This document shows positions 1-11,696 of a stretch of 64,000 nucleotides of DNA, piece after piece. The notes under the pieces were generated by a model, which saw only the letters and a program-made list of their open reading frames with translations, did no database searches and was not told where the DNA came from. The position numbers and the translations under genes are program-made. The stretch's first letter is position 1, and every line of letters begins with the position of its first letter. The stretch covers positions 77,713,316 through 77,777,315 of the forward strand of contig NC_068938.1 in NCBI RefSeq assembly GCF_016801865.2. The letters are read 5' to 3'. The DNA is from Culex pipiens pallens (taxonomy: Eukaryota > Arthropoda > Insecta > Diptera > Culicidae).

Positions 1-1437
1 TTCGGTTCTCCTCCCTATTGGTATTGGTGCACGATCCCTCGCGATCGCGCACGTTAGTTTGCGTGTGTATTCTTCGGCCCGTCGACGACGATCTCTTGTT
101 GATCCCCCGAAGTCTCTGGGCCAACTGGCCAACTCAACTCAGTTCCCCTGTAGACTTGGCCCCGATAAGAGGTTGTTCGTGTTCGTGCGCCGCAACGTTC
201 GCGTTTGACGTTTCGTCTGGCGTTCTTGGAGACATCTTCAAGGTGTGGTTTGTTGTTTTGGGTACTTCCTGAAGACCGCGAGTGCGAGTTCCGGTGGAAG
301 GTTCGTGGAAGCGGTGAGGAGAAAGTTTCGGAGAAGTGATCGTACGGTGATCTCTCGAAAAGGGAGAAGAGATCGGTGAAGAGCATCTGAAGAAGTCGCG
401 ATCAAGAAGTGAGCAGCGAGGAAAAAAACAAACAAACAGGAAAAACCAGCAGTGATACTGAAATCGAAAAGATTTGTGGGCCCCCTTCGAAAAAAGAAAG
501 AAGGTTGTGCCAACTTTGTGCAGAGTGTTTTGCGAATCCGGTGGAGGTCAAAGTGATGATCGGGAAAGAATTATCTCGAATGATTCGCTAAAGTCAGCAG
601 TTCAACGAGTTGAGGCGAACTTCGGTGCGATGTGCCCGATCAGCCGTAAGGCGAGTCCACCGTCTTGTACATGTAAGAAACCCCCCATTTCAACGATGTT
701 ACGACCGACGAGAGAGAGAGTGTAAGAGCTTGTACAAGTGACCCCTGCTGAACAGAAACCGTTCGTCATCTGTGCTGATTCGCTGATTATCCGCCACGAA
801 CGAATAAAAAAGAAAACAGGTCGTCCCGAAATCTGCGGGGGTGTTGTTCACCAGGTCGTCCCCAAACGGGGATATCATTTGCGCAAGACACAACACTACT
901 GCTGCGCCTTCGGACAACACACAACTACCGTTAGGTTCAGCTCCGGTAGAGGTGTGTGCGGGAGAAATTAGCCAAAGTCGTCTCTTGTGGGTCCCCCCCC
1001 AAGTCCGCGGCACATGACCAAAAGGGTGGCCTGGACGTGTGAGCTTGGTTGAGCTTGGTGTTTGGCTTGCGCGAAAATAAGCGCTGAAGCTCTGAGACGA
1101 AAAGGTTTGGAAGGGAAAAGGAGGGGGTGGTGTCAAACAAGTTTGCATACGAACGAGCTTGTTGGGACAAGAATTTGTTGGCTGCAGCAACCAGCAAGAG
1201 CAGTTGGGACCAGCCGAGTCGCTGTTAAGTCGAGACTGGTGAGAGGCTACTCTTCGATTCTCAGGGGGTTGATCGTAGAAGCGGGAGGAGGGGGTCGTCC
1301 ATGAGAAGATATTGCAAACGGACACTTGTGTGGACAGTTTGGATAGCAGTTTCGAGCGTTTCGAGTCGATATTATAATGGGGTCGATTGTGTTCTGCCTG
1401 GGTAATGAGTGTGGCGCTTTGTGCGTTAAGGGGTTTG
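1..1437. other. GC-rich low-copy segment, possible promoter/5' UTR DNA
   Basis: This stretch is richer in GC and in short purine-rich runs (GTGAAG and GAAGAAG around 300-420) than the AT-rich DNA after it, and no repeat copy of it was seen elsewhere in the window. It resembles untranslated leader exons of dipteran genes. Splice-donor-like sites occur (for example CATGTAAGA near 669 and GTGTAAGAG near 719), but no start codon with a convincing coding stretch follows. A long antisense open frame (699-1580) runs into the arm of the neighbouring foldback element and looks accidental. Exonic status is a guess. Confidence 0.3.
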
Positions 1438-1908
1438 GGACCCACGGGTCCCCCACAGACCGTTATTATGCAAAAAAAATTTCCACCCAAACCAATGATT
1501 GGACATGGTTCCTGGGACCATTCTACACCTCTGGGCCGAGTTCCAAAATATTTGCCGGCAGAAATTTCGAATACGGTCACTTTTAGTGTTTTGAGTAGAA
1601 ATTAAGGGGAAATCGCATGTAAAATGCGTAGGAAAAGTTCAAAACCTTCGATGTTTTAACTCTAAAACGTTACTGGTCATAGTTTTAAGTTGTTCTTACA
1701 GGTAGCAGAATGATATAAAACAATTTACCGGACTGACTTAGCCGGATTAAGCCTAAGTTAAGTGACTTAAGTCTATAATTTACATGTTTATACATAAATA
1801 TCTAATAAAAACTCCTACATTAGGCAATTTCAAGTCAAGGAAAGCTAGATTGCACAAAACTAACATAAAATGGGGTGACTTTGAGCCAAAGGGTGACTTT
1901 GTACCAAC
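1438..1908 (+). repeat. Left arm of the 1.44-kb foldback
   Basis: The arm contains the self-complementary end GGGACCCACGGGTCCC and two neighbouring phrases, GGGTGACTTTGAGCC and GGGTGACTTTGTACC, just inside its inner edge. It matches 3281-3752 in reverse complement with only scattered differences. Confidence 0.85.
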
Positions 1909-2820
1909 AAACGACTAAAGATTGTTTTGATAAACTTGAATTTTATGTTAATTAATATATACAAATTTTGTAGATGGATTAATTTGGTCTTTTTATGTTC
2001 CCACATAAACAATTTGATGATATTGCTACGCAAATCTGCTAATTTGATTTAAATAAGGCCTGTTGATTTAAATTCACCTTGAAGTGACAAATTTGAAAAT
2101 CATGCGCAAATTTTTCTGAATCAATTCATACGGAATCTAAATAAAACAATCAAAATATTAGGGCAACAACTTTTGTAACGTGACAAATTTGTGGTATTGC
2201 AAAATGAATTGTCCTTTTTTGTTTTGAAAATTTAAACAGATTTGAAACATAGGAATGAAATCCAAAGAGTACTTCAGCTATCATTTAGCCCATACTTTTT
2301 TGTTGTCTTGTGTAATGACTATTATAAGAAAAAGTTCTATGTCACAACTTCCTATAGGATTAATATTTCCAACCAATTATGAATTTTAAACATGTTTATC
2401 ATAATAAAATATTGTATCCTATTGGTGTTGTTGATAAATTTTGATCATCGTTACAACTCATTGAAACATATTATTGATCAGCAAGTACGTTTGCTAATAA
2501 TATATTCAGCAAAACAAAACTTATTCTTTCCCCACGTGAAAACAAAATCACTCATCTACTCTTTTAACAAGCTTGGCATATCTTATGAAAATTTGAAAAT
2601 AGTATAGTCAAATTTGTGTAAACTATTGGGCTTACAAATACTTACATACGATGGGCGATGTATGAATTGTATGTAAGTAGTTGTAGTTGTAGTTTGTGTC
2701 CTAAAACTCTTGTCGGGTTCAAACAATAAGGCTAATAACACTAAAGCGTTATCTATTTTTTTTTAAGTTTTTCGTGATTATCTAACTTTTTACGGCATTT
2801 TTGAAAATGTTGGGAGAGTG

Positions 2821-3173
2821 TTTCTGGGTTCGATTCCCATCTGCTCCAACCTTCCATCGTATGAGGAAGTAAAATGTCGGTCCCGGCCTTGGTTGTTAGG
2901 CCGTTAAGTCATTTCAGGTGTAGGAGTCGTCTCCATGCCATAAGTACAAACAACACACCAAACCAAGCCTACTCCGGTGGAATCGCTGGCGACGGTTGGA
3001 CTCGCAATCCAAAGGTCGTCAGTTCAAACACTGGGGTGGAAGGTTCCTTGGAGTAGAAACAGGTTTGGGTGCTCTCCCCATTCAAGCCTTCGGACTCCTA
3101 GGTTCGAGCAGAAACTTGCAATAGAGACCACAAAAGACCCGGGGGTCGTTAATGTGGATGGTTTGATTTTTTT
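2821..3173 (+). mobile_element. Dimeric tRNA-derived SINE, 5'-truncated copy
   Basis: The copy starts inside the T-arm (B box GGGTTCGATTCCC) of the first tRNA-like unit, continues through a spacer of about 120 bp, then a second complete tRNA-like unit around 2967-3046 (anticodon loop CTCGCAA closed by TTGGA/TCCAA), and ends in a unique tail plus a T-rich run. It is flanked by the direct repeat TGGGAGAGTG at 2811-2820 and 3174-3183, a classic target-site duplication. It is about 95 percent like the copy split by the LINE at 35.8/42.2 kb. The two-tRNA structure recalls the Twin SINE of Culex pipiens, although the spacer here is longer. Confidence 0.88.
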
Positions 3174-3280
3174 TGGGAGAGTGCAACATAAACTATGAAC
3201 AATATTTGCAACGATTAAACCTTACAATTCTAGCCTATCGAGCGTGTAGTTAAGCTATATAGCTATTATGCAATCGTAAA

Positions 3281-3752
3281 GTTGGTACAAAGTCACCCTT
3301 TGGCTCAAAGTCACCCCATTTTATGTTAATTTTGTGCAATCTAGCTTTCCTTGACTTGAAATTGCCTAATGTAGGAGTTTTTATTAGATATTTATGTATA
3401 AACATGTAAATTATAGACTTAAGTCACTTAACTTAGGCTTAATCCGGCTAAGTCAGTCCGGTAAATTGTTTTATATCATTCTGCTACCTGTAAGAACAAC
3501 TTAAAACTATGACCAGTAACGTTTTAGAGTTAAAACATCGAAGGTTTTGAACTTTTCCTACGCATTTTACATGCGATTTCCCCTTAATTTCTACTCAAAA
3601 CACTAAAAGTGACCGTATTCGAAATTTCTGCCGGCAAATATTTTGGAACTCGGCCCAGAGGTGTAGAATGGTCCCAGGAACCATGTCCAATCATTGGTTT
3701 GGGTGGAAATTTTTTTTTGCATAATAACGGTCTGTGGGGGACCCGTGGGACC
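3281..3752 (-). repeat. Right arm of the 1.44-kb foldback
   Basis: Reverse complement of 1438-1908. The near-identity of two arms about 470 bp long implies either a young element or arm homogenisation. Confidence 0.85.
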
Positions 3753-4738
3753 AGTACTAGAAATGTTTTGAAGAGTGACTAGAGTTCTGGGAGATTGGCT
3801 TCACATAGCTTAGTTTTAATGTTTTCATAGATTTGTATATTCAGTGGAATTTTTTTGATGACGGTCTTTATCGTCATCCAGTTTAGAAGTGGAATGTTTT
3901 CCAACAATCATAGCTCAATTAATGTATGGCATTTTACATATTTCACTTTTTTTTGCTATGTTTTGGTTAGTTTATATTGATGTTCAGGAGTATTTTGCCC
4001 TCACCTGTGTTACTAAAAATACATGTTATGATGATTTCTTTGTCAACACGATGGTTTTTGGTGTGGTTTAAAAATAAGTACATTACATTGGACAGATTGT
4101 AACTTTACACATTTTTCGAGGTTTAATTATGTTTTTTTATGACATAAAAGATGTAACCATTCTGAGATGACGTATCTACATATAATTTCTGCTATTCTAT
4201 TTATGTTAACATCCTTTTGACGTATATTTTATCCTTTAAGGCCGATGCAAATATTTTTGGCCTTCGGGTCTGGCCGGGATCGAGGGGGGACAAAAAAAAA
4301 TATAAAAATACAAGCCTTACCCGAAAAACTTCGTCTTTTCCTTTTTTTGTTTGTTGACGTTTTCAGCTTTTTCCTTGTTCAGCCTCATATGATCAAAATT
4401 TGATTTTACGCAACTTTTTCCATACAATCTGCAGATTTTCCGGAATCGGTTCCAGAGTGGCCAAAGTTGCCACTTTTTGGCGTAAGAACCTTCCTTGAAC
4501 TTATACGAACCCAACGCAATAAAGAGCACATCGATCCGACGCTCCATGTTGAACTGATTCGCGTTCGAACAAACCCGTCGAAATTTTTTTTTTTTTTTAA
4601 ATGATAATTTTACATGGAAACCCAAAATATTACCAAAAATCGATTTTTCGACACTTTGGGTTAATTCTGAGGGCAGATTCAAATTCAGCGGGTAAAATTA
4701 CATGGAAAAACATATATTTGGACAATTTTCGAAATTCG
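3753..4738. other. AT-rich intergenic/intronic DNA
   Basis: No gene is supported here. An antisense open frame of 121 codons (4317-4682) interrupted by a lysine run is the only long frame. It matches no family I recognise and lies in sequence that looks like decayed repeat. Confidence 0.4.
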
Positions 4739-5272
4739 TTAGGGTGGTCCCATAAGGTTTCCCTTGAAAATTAGACTTTTTCAAATGAATATATCTCGAG
4801 TTTAAAGAAAAAAACCCCTGAGATTTTTTCAGCGTTTGTAGTGTTGGATCTCCTTTTTAAAATGCAACCTGGCGCTTTAAATTTGGCTTGCGCCTTTTCG
4901 AGATATTTAAATTTTAAATTTGCATAATTTTTACCTTAAAATGGCTGTAACTTTTGACCCTTAAGTCCAAATTGACCTGTCAAAAAATAGAAATGTTTTT
5001 TTTTTAGAGCTCTAAAAGTGCCCCGAATACCACTTTTGTCTAAAACTTAACCCTGAATTGCCACGTTCAAAAAACTGATTTTTGAAGGTTTGTTCAGATG
5101 TTTTCTATAAATTTGGTCGTAGAAGGCGTAGATTACGAGATAAAATTTTGGTGTCTTCGACAAAGTTGCTTGGATTGTCAAGTCCAACAACTTTCTAGAA
5201 GACCGAAAAATTCCCAAAAATAACCCTGAAAAGTCAGATTTTCAAAATCACCCTAATAATGAACCACCCTAA
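4739..5272. mobile_element. Short-TIR MITE (TTAGGGTGGTYC ends)
   Basis: The left end reads TTAGGGTGGTCC at 4739 and the right end is its inverted counterpart GAACCACCCTAA finishing at 5272. The 534-bp interior is AT-rich and non-coding and contains one copy of the motif TTGGTGTCTTCGACAAAGTTG (5148-5168) that recurs in other families of this window. No target duplication is certain. The superfamily is not assigned. Confidence 0.55.
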
Positions 5273-6470
5273 TTTCCAACAAAACCAAAAGTTGCCCCTT
5301 TTCATATGCAACAACTCTTCTGAAGACACCAAAGCTCCAAAACTTCATCATTTTACGGAAAATCAATTTTCCACTTAATTTTGAGATCTGGACCACTGTG
5401 CAATATCAATGAAACCATTTTCAAAAAAAGTTTTTTCAGTGTTAAAATGAAACATCATTAAATAGCTTTTTTTACGTTTCGTTTGAAAAATTCACAATTG
5501 AATGTGAAAACCATATTAATTTGACTTAAAGTAATTTCAAATTTACAATTTTGTTAAACATTTATTAGAATAAGATTTTTTCATAAGAATATGAATTTCT
5601 ATTTCCGTCAAAATATTTTTTTTATTTTTAAAAGAGTCCTTAGTTGATACAAAATTTGTTTTACTGAAAATGCCTTGAAATTTTAAGCTTTATTATTTTG
5701 TTAAGATAACTCTAAATCCCGTGCCTTAACAAATAATTCCAAATAAAACTAAAATGTGTTCAATTTTCCGATATGAACTCATTTTAATTGAGATAATTAT
5801 TTTGAAAGTATTAAAATAATCATTTTATTAACTTGTGCATAGTTCTAGCTAACTTACTTTTAAAACTTATAATAATAAGTATTGACCCATTTTTTTAGTG
5901 ATTTGATAACTTCTCTGCCAAGCTCAGTTCTATGCCATGACATTTCATTTATTTCACCTTTACTAATGTTAGAATTTAAATTTCATATTGTCCCTCCTTG
6001 AGTTTTGAAGCAAAATCCTGAATATAATTTAGGATTTTAAAGCAAATTTTACAATGACGTTAGAACAACAATTTGTAGTTAAAGGAACCTTCTAGCGTTG
6101 AAAAAAAAAACAATGAAAACTTTACGAATTTTTTAACTTAAGTGTAAGACAAGAAAGGCCTTTGACCTTTTTTTTTATGAAACTATCATCTTATTTCATT
6201 TATCAAAATGCAAAAAAAAAAACACAATTCAAATCAATTTATTAGTAGATAATCAATTCAAAATTTCGTATTTCATATAATCAAACAATGTTTTGGAGTT
6301 CCTTTCAACTATAATTTTCACTATAACTTAGTTTGAAGTTATTGGATTTTCTAACAATGGAATTGGAAAGAGAAGAAAAAAGTAATAGAACCAGCTTAAA
6401 ATAAGGAATATGAGTTCCAATAATAATAAAATACAAATAGACATAACACCATAATATATTATATATTATC
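5273..6470. other. AT-rich sequence without a recognisable feature
   Basis: Only short homopolymer runs and AT-rich unique-looking DNA are visible. A partial inverted copy of the recurrent GGTGTCTTC motif lies at 5311-5335. Confidence 0.5.
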
Positions 6471-6810
6471 ATCCCACCGATCCCTCTTCGATATGCGTGA
6501 AACTTTGTCATTATATTTCATTTAACACTTTGGGTTATTGCAGATTTAAAAAGTAAATTAAATGTCTAGTAAAATGACATGTTCCAAAATTAAATACATT
6601 TGGAAAACGATAGATGGCAGAGTTTTTAAAATTATTTTTGTATGAAAAATACGTTTATGGAATTTGGAGTACGCTATCCATTTTACATAAAAGTCCCTTT
6701 TACACCAAATTTCTAAATCATCACCATTTCAGTCTGCAAAAATTGAAAAAAAAAAATCTTTTTTCGAATGTTCAAAAATGAAAGGGGTTCTACAGCCTCT
6801 CCATCGGTTT
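6471..6810. repeat. Decayed mosaic copy of the GGGTAATTCTC foldback family
   Basis: Bases 6478-6512 resemble the subterminal phrase CCTCTTCGATTTGCGTGAA of the intact elements at 24650 and 58752. Bases 6560-6810 follow the right arm of those elements (ATGACATGTTCCAAAA, then TTTTACATAAAAGTCCC, then GTTCAAAAATGGAAGGGG) with many substitutions. The terminal 40 bp have lost their similarity. Confidence 0.6.
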
Positions 6811-6814
6811 TATC

Positions 6815-7112
6815 CCTTATTCCCGAATCCCACTTTCCCGAATCCCATATCCCCGAAAATAATTTCCCTGAAAATTCCACATTCCCGAAAATCATTTCCC
6901 CGCAAGTGCCATTTCCCCGAAAATCATTTTCCCAAAATTTCCACATCCCCGAAAATAATTTTCCCGAAATTTCCACATCCCCGAAAACCATTTTCCCGAA
7001 AATTCCATGTCCCCGAATTTCATTTACCTGAATGGCCATTTTACCGAACTGTCGGTTTCCCGAATAAACATATACCCGAATGGATATTTCCCCGAAAGTT
7101 CCATTTTCCCGA
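6815..7112 (+). repeat. CCCCGAA-type minisatellite, forward orientation
   Basis: About 18 degenerate units of 14-18 bp are built on the core TTTCCCCGAAAATTCCA. Because many units have similar length, fortuitous open frames occur in several reading frames. An inverted array with the same core lies at 8437-8693. Confidence 0.85.
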
Positions 7113-7677
7113 ATGATATTAACTTAGATATAAACTAAATTGTTTTTTAGGGATTTTTTTACAAAAGTATGACCTTAATATTAAAATTCTCCTATGTGTG
7201 TTTTTAAATATGAAAAAAAAAAGAAAACACAAATAACCGTAGAAGGCCATTCATAAACCACGCGAAAAATTCAAGAAAGCGGGGTTTTGAGATCATCCAC
7301 GTTCAATAAAAAAGATTTTTTTTGTATGGGCAATTTTCCGCAAAGCACAATTTTCCAAAACGGTATCCACGTGGTAAGGATTGCACAACAACGATATCTT
7401 TAAGCGACGACTCAAAACGCAGGAATCAGTTTGTTCTAGATTTTTTCAAGTTTTTAGTTAAATCTAAATAGTTGATTATTGAATTACAAAATGCATTTTT
7501 TTTATATTTCATCACCGCCATTTTGGATTTAAAATTACTCAATCACTTTAAAGTAGTTTAGGGGTTATTACCCGAAGTGAACTTTTGACAAGGCCTTTGT
7601 ATAACCGAGTCTGGACTGTATTTTGATTTTCAACTAAATGCAAAAAAGCGAAATGATCAATGTATCAAATCGACGCT
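7113..7677. other. AT-rich sequence without a recognisable feature
   Basis: Nothing coding or clearly repeated could be supported in this stretch. Confidence 0.5.
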
Positions 7678-8085
7678 GTCGTGCTATCTTGTCGTTTGTC
7701 GCTTTTTGACGTTCCGAGAAAAACGCGTGTTAGTGTTTGACCTTGAATAAATGAAAAATAGAGCACGCTATGTAAACAATAACAAACACGTTTTATTTGG
7801 TTGACCATTCTGTGCATTGTCCTGAAACTGTTTGAATTTGGTTGCTAAGGTCCCGAGTTATAATTACAAACGTTAACGGTAGTCGGACATGTACGTGTGT
7901 CAAACGCATTCTGATCTGAAACCTCTTTGGCCAGTTGTCGCACTTACAGCAATTTTCAGAGTGTGTCAAGTTAGCACGAGACGACATTTTTCGGTTTTTA
8001 TTGAATATCTCAGAATTGAAATCGAATTTTGGGTATCTATGTAGGTCAAAAGATGAGGCATTGAGCTCGACTGCGACGAAATGAG
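7678..8085 (+). mobile_element. MITE of the GTGTCGTGCTATCTT family, copy 1
   Basis: It begins with GTCGTGCTATCTTGTCG, then CGCTTTTTGACGTTCCGAGA. It shares more than 250 bp of similarity with 11309-11696, including TAAACAATAACAAACACG and GGACATGTACGTGTGTCAAA. The right terminus is not recognisable, so the end coordinate is approximate. No protein is encoded. Confidence 0.65.
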
Positions 8086-8336
8086 AAAAATAGGCAAATG
8101 TATTAAGCGGCACGCAGCTATTTAGATTTGGTCATTAGAAATATGTACTCTGCTCAAGATGTTCTCCTTCTCTACATCATTTGTCATAGTCGGAGTTTTT
8201 GTTGGATTCGGCGGAGTCAGGTCTTTTTGAAAGGCAGTTGGAGTAACTAAATCTCAGAATCCGGAATCCTTTAAAAAACGTAAAAACTCGGAATTTTTTG
8301 AACGTTCAATTGTGAACATGATACTTCATTGATCGC

Positions 8337-8436
8337 CACTTCCCCGAACCCGGTCAGGCGGGTATGCCCGTTGTCCAGAACCGCGCGCGCGGTTCTGGGC
8401 AACGGGTATACCCGCCTGACCGGGTTCGGGGAAGTG
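8337..8436. repeat. 100-bp near-perfect palindrome
   Basis: Two 50-bp arms meet at GCGCGC with no spacer; only two positions differ (48 of 50 paired). Centre at 8386/8387. The arms include CCGGTCAGGCGGGTAT and its inverse. It is far more GC-rich than its surroundings and directly abuts the inverted CCCCGAA minisatellite. Confidence 0.95.
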
Positions 8437-8693
8437 CATTCGGGGAAATGGCCGTTCGGGGATATGGTCATTCGGGAAAATGATTTTCGGGGATGTGGAA
8501 AATTAGGGGAAGTGGCCATTCGGGAAAATGGTTTTTAGGGGAAGTCGCCATTCGGGGATGTGGCAATTCGGGGAAATGGATTGTTCGGGGAAATTATTTT
8601 CAGGTAAATGACATTTCGGGAAAGTGTCTTTTCGGAGATGTGGCATTCGGGGAAATGTCTTTTCGGGAATGTGGGTTTCGGGGAAATGTCATA
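8437..8693 (-). repeat. CCCCGAA-type minisatellite, inverted orientation
   Basis: About 16 units of roughly 15 bp have the core ATTCGGGGAAATGGC, the reverse complement of the core at 6815-7112. Units vary in both sequence and length. Confidence 0.85.
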
Positions 8694-8735
8694 GATTCGC
8701 AACTGCTGTGTGAGTTGGCAGAGAATTACCGACTT
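8694..8735. repeat. Isolated terminus of the GGGTAATTCTC foldback family
   Basis: The segment reads GCAACTGCTGTGTGAGTTGG followed by CAGAGAATTACC, matching the right end of the element at 24650-25960. Together with 6471-6810 it suggests the remains of one element whose arms were replaced by minisatellite. Confidence 0.7.
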
Positions 8736-9559
8736 GCGATCATTTTCTAAACCTATTTTTATTTTTGAGGTGACTTTATCAACATCCTTCTCTGAAAAAT
8801 GTCATATTTGCACCCAGAAAAAGGCCAATTTTGCATTCAAACCCCAAATGGCACAAACGAAAAACACCAGTTTTGCAATCGCTTGTCGTACGTTAAGAGT
8901 TGACCCAAATACGAAACCCCCAGCAGTGGGCCCCACAACAACGACGACGACCCTTCCTCAACTCAAGAGTGTGCTGCGCGCCACCAAACAACTCCAGCAA
9001 AATCACGCAAAAGAGGTCACACTTATAAAATATCAATTGCCTAAAGAACGTAAAACACCCCTCGCAATCGAGAAAAAGTGAGGTTATGTAACAAACTGCT
9101 GGGTTAGTTTCGTACAGACGCACTGCTGGCACACTTCAGGCCAAGTCGGCGTCGTCGGTGGCGGCATTCGTCACATCTTGGCCGATTCCAGACCCGTCTC
9201 CCGGGTCAGATTGTGGGCACGAATGCCGACCGTCCTCCGGGGGCAACTGACACTAGGCGGTTGTTTACTGTCGCACTGTAGGACATGAACGACGACGACG
9301 CCGCCGCCACAGAAGTGAAAGACTAGCTCTAGTCACGCTATCATATAGGCGAAAAGGGAGGTTAGGTTTTTTTTCGAGCACCTCATATGACACGAAAAGA
9401 GAAGAGAACTGACAATAAATTCTGTTTGACTTGGACCAGATTTGATTCAGGTTATTGGAAGACTGGAGTTAGTCACTTGGTTTGGATTGACTGACTTAAA
9501 TTGTTCTTTAGATACCGTAAACTTGGGACTCACATAAAAGCTAACCATATTCCCTTTTC
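8736..9559. other. Mixed low-copy sequence without a recognisable gene
   Basis: Short ACAACGACGACG-type runs (near 8937 and 9290) and moderately GC-rich DNA. No supported gene. Confidence 0.45.
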
Positions 9560-10425
9560 GAAACCGACCAGGTTAACCGGATTTGGTCACTGTGACCTCG
9601 GGAACCTACTACAGCGATTTTGATGATCTCCGACATTTCAATGATAATGTTAGGGCCTCAATATGCTCATTCCGGAACCAGTTACCCGTAGCCCCTAAGG
9701 GACACTTCTGGAACAGACAAGAAATCCTAACATGCGACGTATCAAACTTCATGAAATTGAACGTTAGAATAATCTATGGTTATGCCCTTGTTCACGGACC
9801 CAACTGGTCCCTTCGGAACAGGTTACCGTGGCCGCTGGGTGACCCTTCCTAGGATATGCAAGAAACCCTAACATGCGACATATCAAACTTAATGAAATTC
9901 AAAGTTATTATAATCTATGGTCATGCCGTTGATCTATGACCCAACCTGGTCTCTCCAGAACCAGTTACTGGTAACCTCTAGGGGACACTTCTGGAATAGT
10001 CAAGAAACCCTAACATGCGACATATCAAACTTCATGAAATTAAAAGTTATTACAATCTATGGTCATGCCATTGTTCTATGACCTAACCTAGTCACTCCGG
10101 GACCAGTTTCTGGGGGCCTCTAGGGGACACTTCGGGAATATACAAGAAACCCTAACATGCGACATATCAAACTTCATGGAATTGAAAGTTATTAAGAACT
10201 GTGAGTATGCCGTTGTTATCTGACTCAACCTGGTCACTTCAGAACCGGTTACCGGTGGCCGCTGGAGGACACTTCCGGAATATGCCAGAAACCGTAGCAT
10301 GTGACATACCTAACTTCATGAAATTAAAAGTTATTACAATCTATGGTCATGCCGTTGTTCTTCGACCAAACCTGGTCACTCCAGAACTGGTTATCAGTGG
10401 CCACTGGAAGACACTTGTTTTGGTT
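9560..10425. repeat. 142-bp tandem satellite, about six units
   Basis: The landmark CATGCGAC or a close variant recurs at about 9730, 9872, 10014, 10156 and 10298, exactly 142 bp apart. Each unit also contains ATCAAACTTCATGAAATT and a variable GGTCACTCCAGAACC segment. Unit divergence is moderate (estimated 10-25 percent). No unit is open over its whole length in a consistent frame, so it does not look coding. Confidence 0.92.
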
Positions 10426-11308
10426 TGAAAATGTATAGAGATATAGTTTAAATTTGTTGAGTAACTAGTTACTGCTATTACTTTTCAACCTCCAAACGCT
10501 CTCCGACTCGAATCTACGCAGCATTCTAAACACACGTTCGAACTGTCTGTCCCAACCATATGTTCCCCAAAGACACCACCAATTTAAAACCACCACACAA
10601 AACCCCTTCAGCCAGACCGTTTGTCGTGGTCGTCGTAGTCATTAAACTTTCAAATCAATATTCACTGCGCAAAGCCTTCCAGCCAACAATCAGCAGCCAA
10701 ACCACATTTGCATGAGCCTTCTGTTGTTGTTGTTGTTGCTGAAGTGTTTGCTGGCTGGTGTCACACAAAAACCAATCAGCAAACAAAAAAACAACCGAAC
10801 ACAGACAACAACTGGCGTTGTTTTGAAACAGCGCGCTCGCGCAAAATATGCGTAAATTGCTGAGGGCATAAATTTTCGGTTGATTGGTGGCCGGTTCTGT
10901 GGTTCTGGACGGAAGTCGTGGCTCCAGAGAGGAAGTTGTTCTTGGAATCGATGGCCGCTGCAGGCATACCAATGCGCGGTTCTTTGTCTGGGATCTTCAG
11001 CTCCAAGGTGACGCGCGTCAACGTCGAGACCTCTTCACTGAGTTGAGGTTCTCCTTGGAACTTCGCTTGAAGACGCTTAGTACACCAAGGTGATGGCAAC
11101 TTTGGGGAAGACCCCTCGCGTCGGAAATCGTAACCGCCCGGTAATGAACATGTTCAACATTTTATGCCTTCATGAGCTAACCTCCCCCCACGAGAGCTTG
11201 GACGAAAGCCATGTTCGTACAGCGCTGCGTACAAGACGCTTCAAGTGGCGCAAACGACGCAAGATCCGCGTAGGTTACACCCAAGCGAAGGAATTCTGGC
11301 AAATTAGA
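10426..11308. other. GC-moderate low-copy sequence
   Basis: Contains a short CAA/TTG microsatellite (about 10718-10742). Antisense bases 10870-11099 are open for about 75 codons with balanced composition, but no splice sites or recognisable domain back a gene call. Confidence 0.35.
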
Positions 11309-11696
11309 GTCATATCGACGTTCGCACGTCGCTTTTTGACGTTTCGAGAAAAACGCGTTTCAATGTTTGACCTTGAAAACAAAAAATTGAGCACGCAACG
11401 TAAACAATAACAAACACGTTTTGTTTGGTTACCCATTTTGTGCATTGTCCCGAAGTTTGGTTGCATTTGATTACCAGAGTCCCGAGTTATAACTAAAATG
11501 TTTACGGTAGTCGGGCATGTACGTGTGTCAAACGTGTTCTGACCTGAAATCCCTTTGACCAGTTGTCGTACTGAAATCAATTTCTCAGGATTGAAATCGA
11601 ATTTTGGGGATCTGTGAAGGTCAAAAGGTGAGGTATTGTGACCTGTTCTTAACTCAATTTGGCCCAAAATACACGTGCGAGAAGATAGCACGACAC
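11309..11696. mobile_element. MITE of the GTGTCGTGCTATCTT family, copy 2
   Basis: The right end is clear: bases 11673-11696 are the inverse of GTGTCGTGCTATCTTCTCG. The left end (around 11309) is diverged but runs into CGCACGTCGCTTTTTGACG, as in copies 1 and 3. Length is about 388 bp. Non-coding. Confidence 0.7.

Larger units (their letters stand above)
1438..3752. mobile_element. Foldback element with 471-bp inverted arms
   Basis: Bases 1438-1908 reappear almost perfectly as the reverse complement at 3281-3752. The outer ends read GGACCCACGGGTCCCCC and, from the other side, GGTCCCACGGGTCCCCC. The inner ends are marked by GTACCAAC and GTTGGTAC. The 1.37-kb centre is AT-rich, has no recognisable transposase, and carries a SINE (2821-3173). 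No target duplication was found at the outer ends. The layout fits a non-autonomous foldback DNA transposon or very large MITE; the superfamily is unknown. Confidence 0.8.

Noticed and set aside
699..1580. Antisense open frame of 293 codons
   Set aside because: Its start lies in the foldback arm and the peptide has no recognisable domain, irregular composition and no splice context. GC-rich DNA makes such frames likely by chance.
4317..4682. Antisense frame of 121 codons
   Set aside because: Contains a lysine run from an A/T homopolymer and lies in repeat-like DNA; no family recognised.
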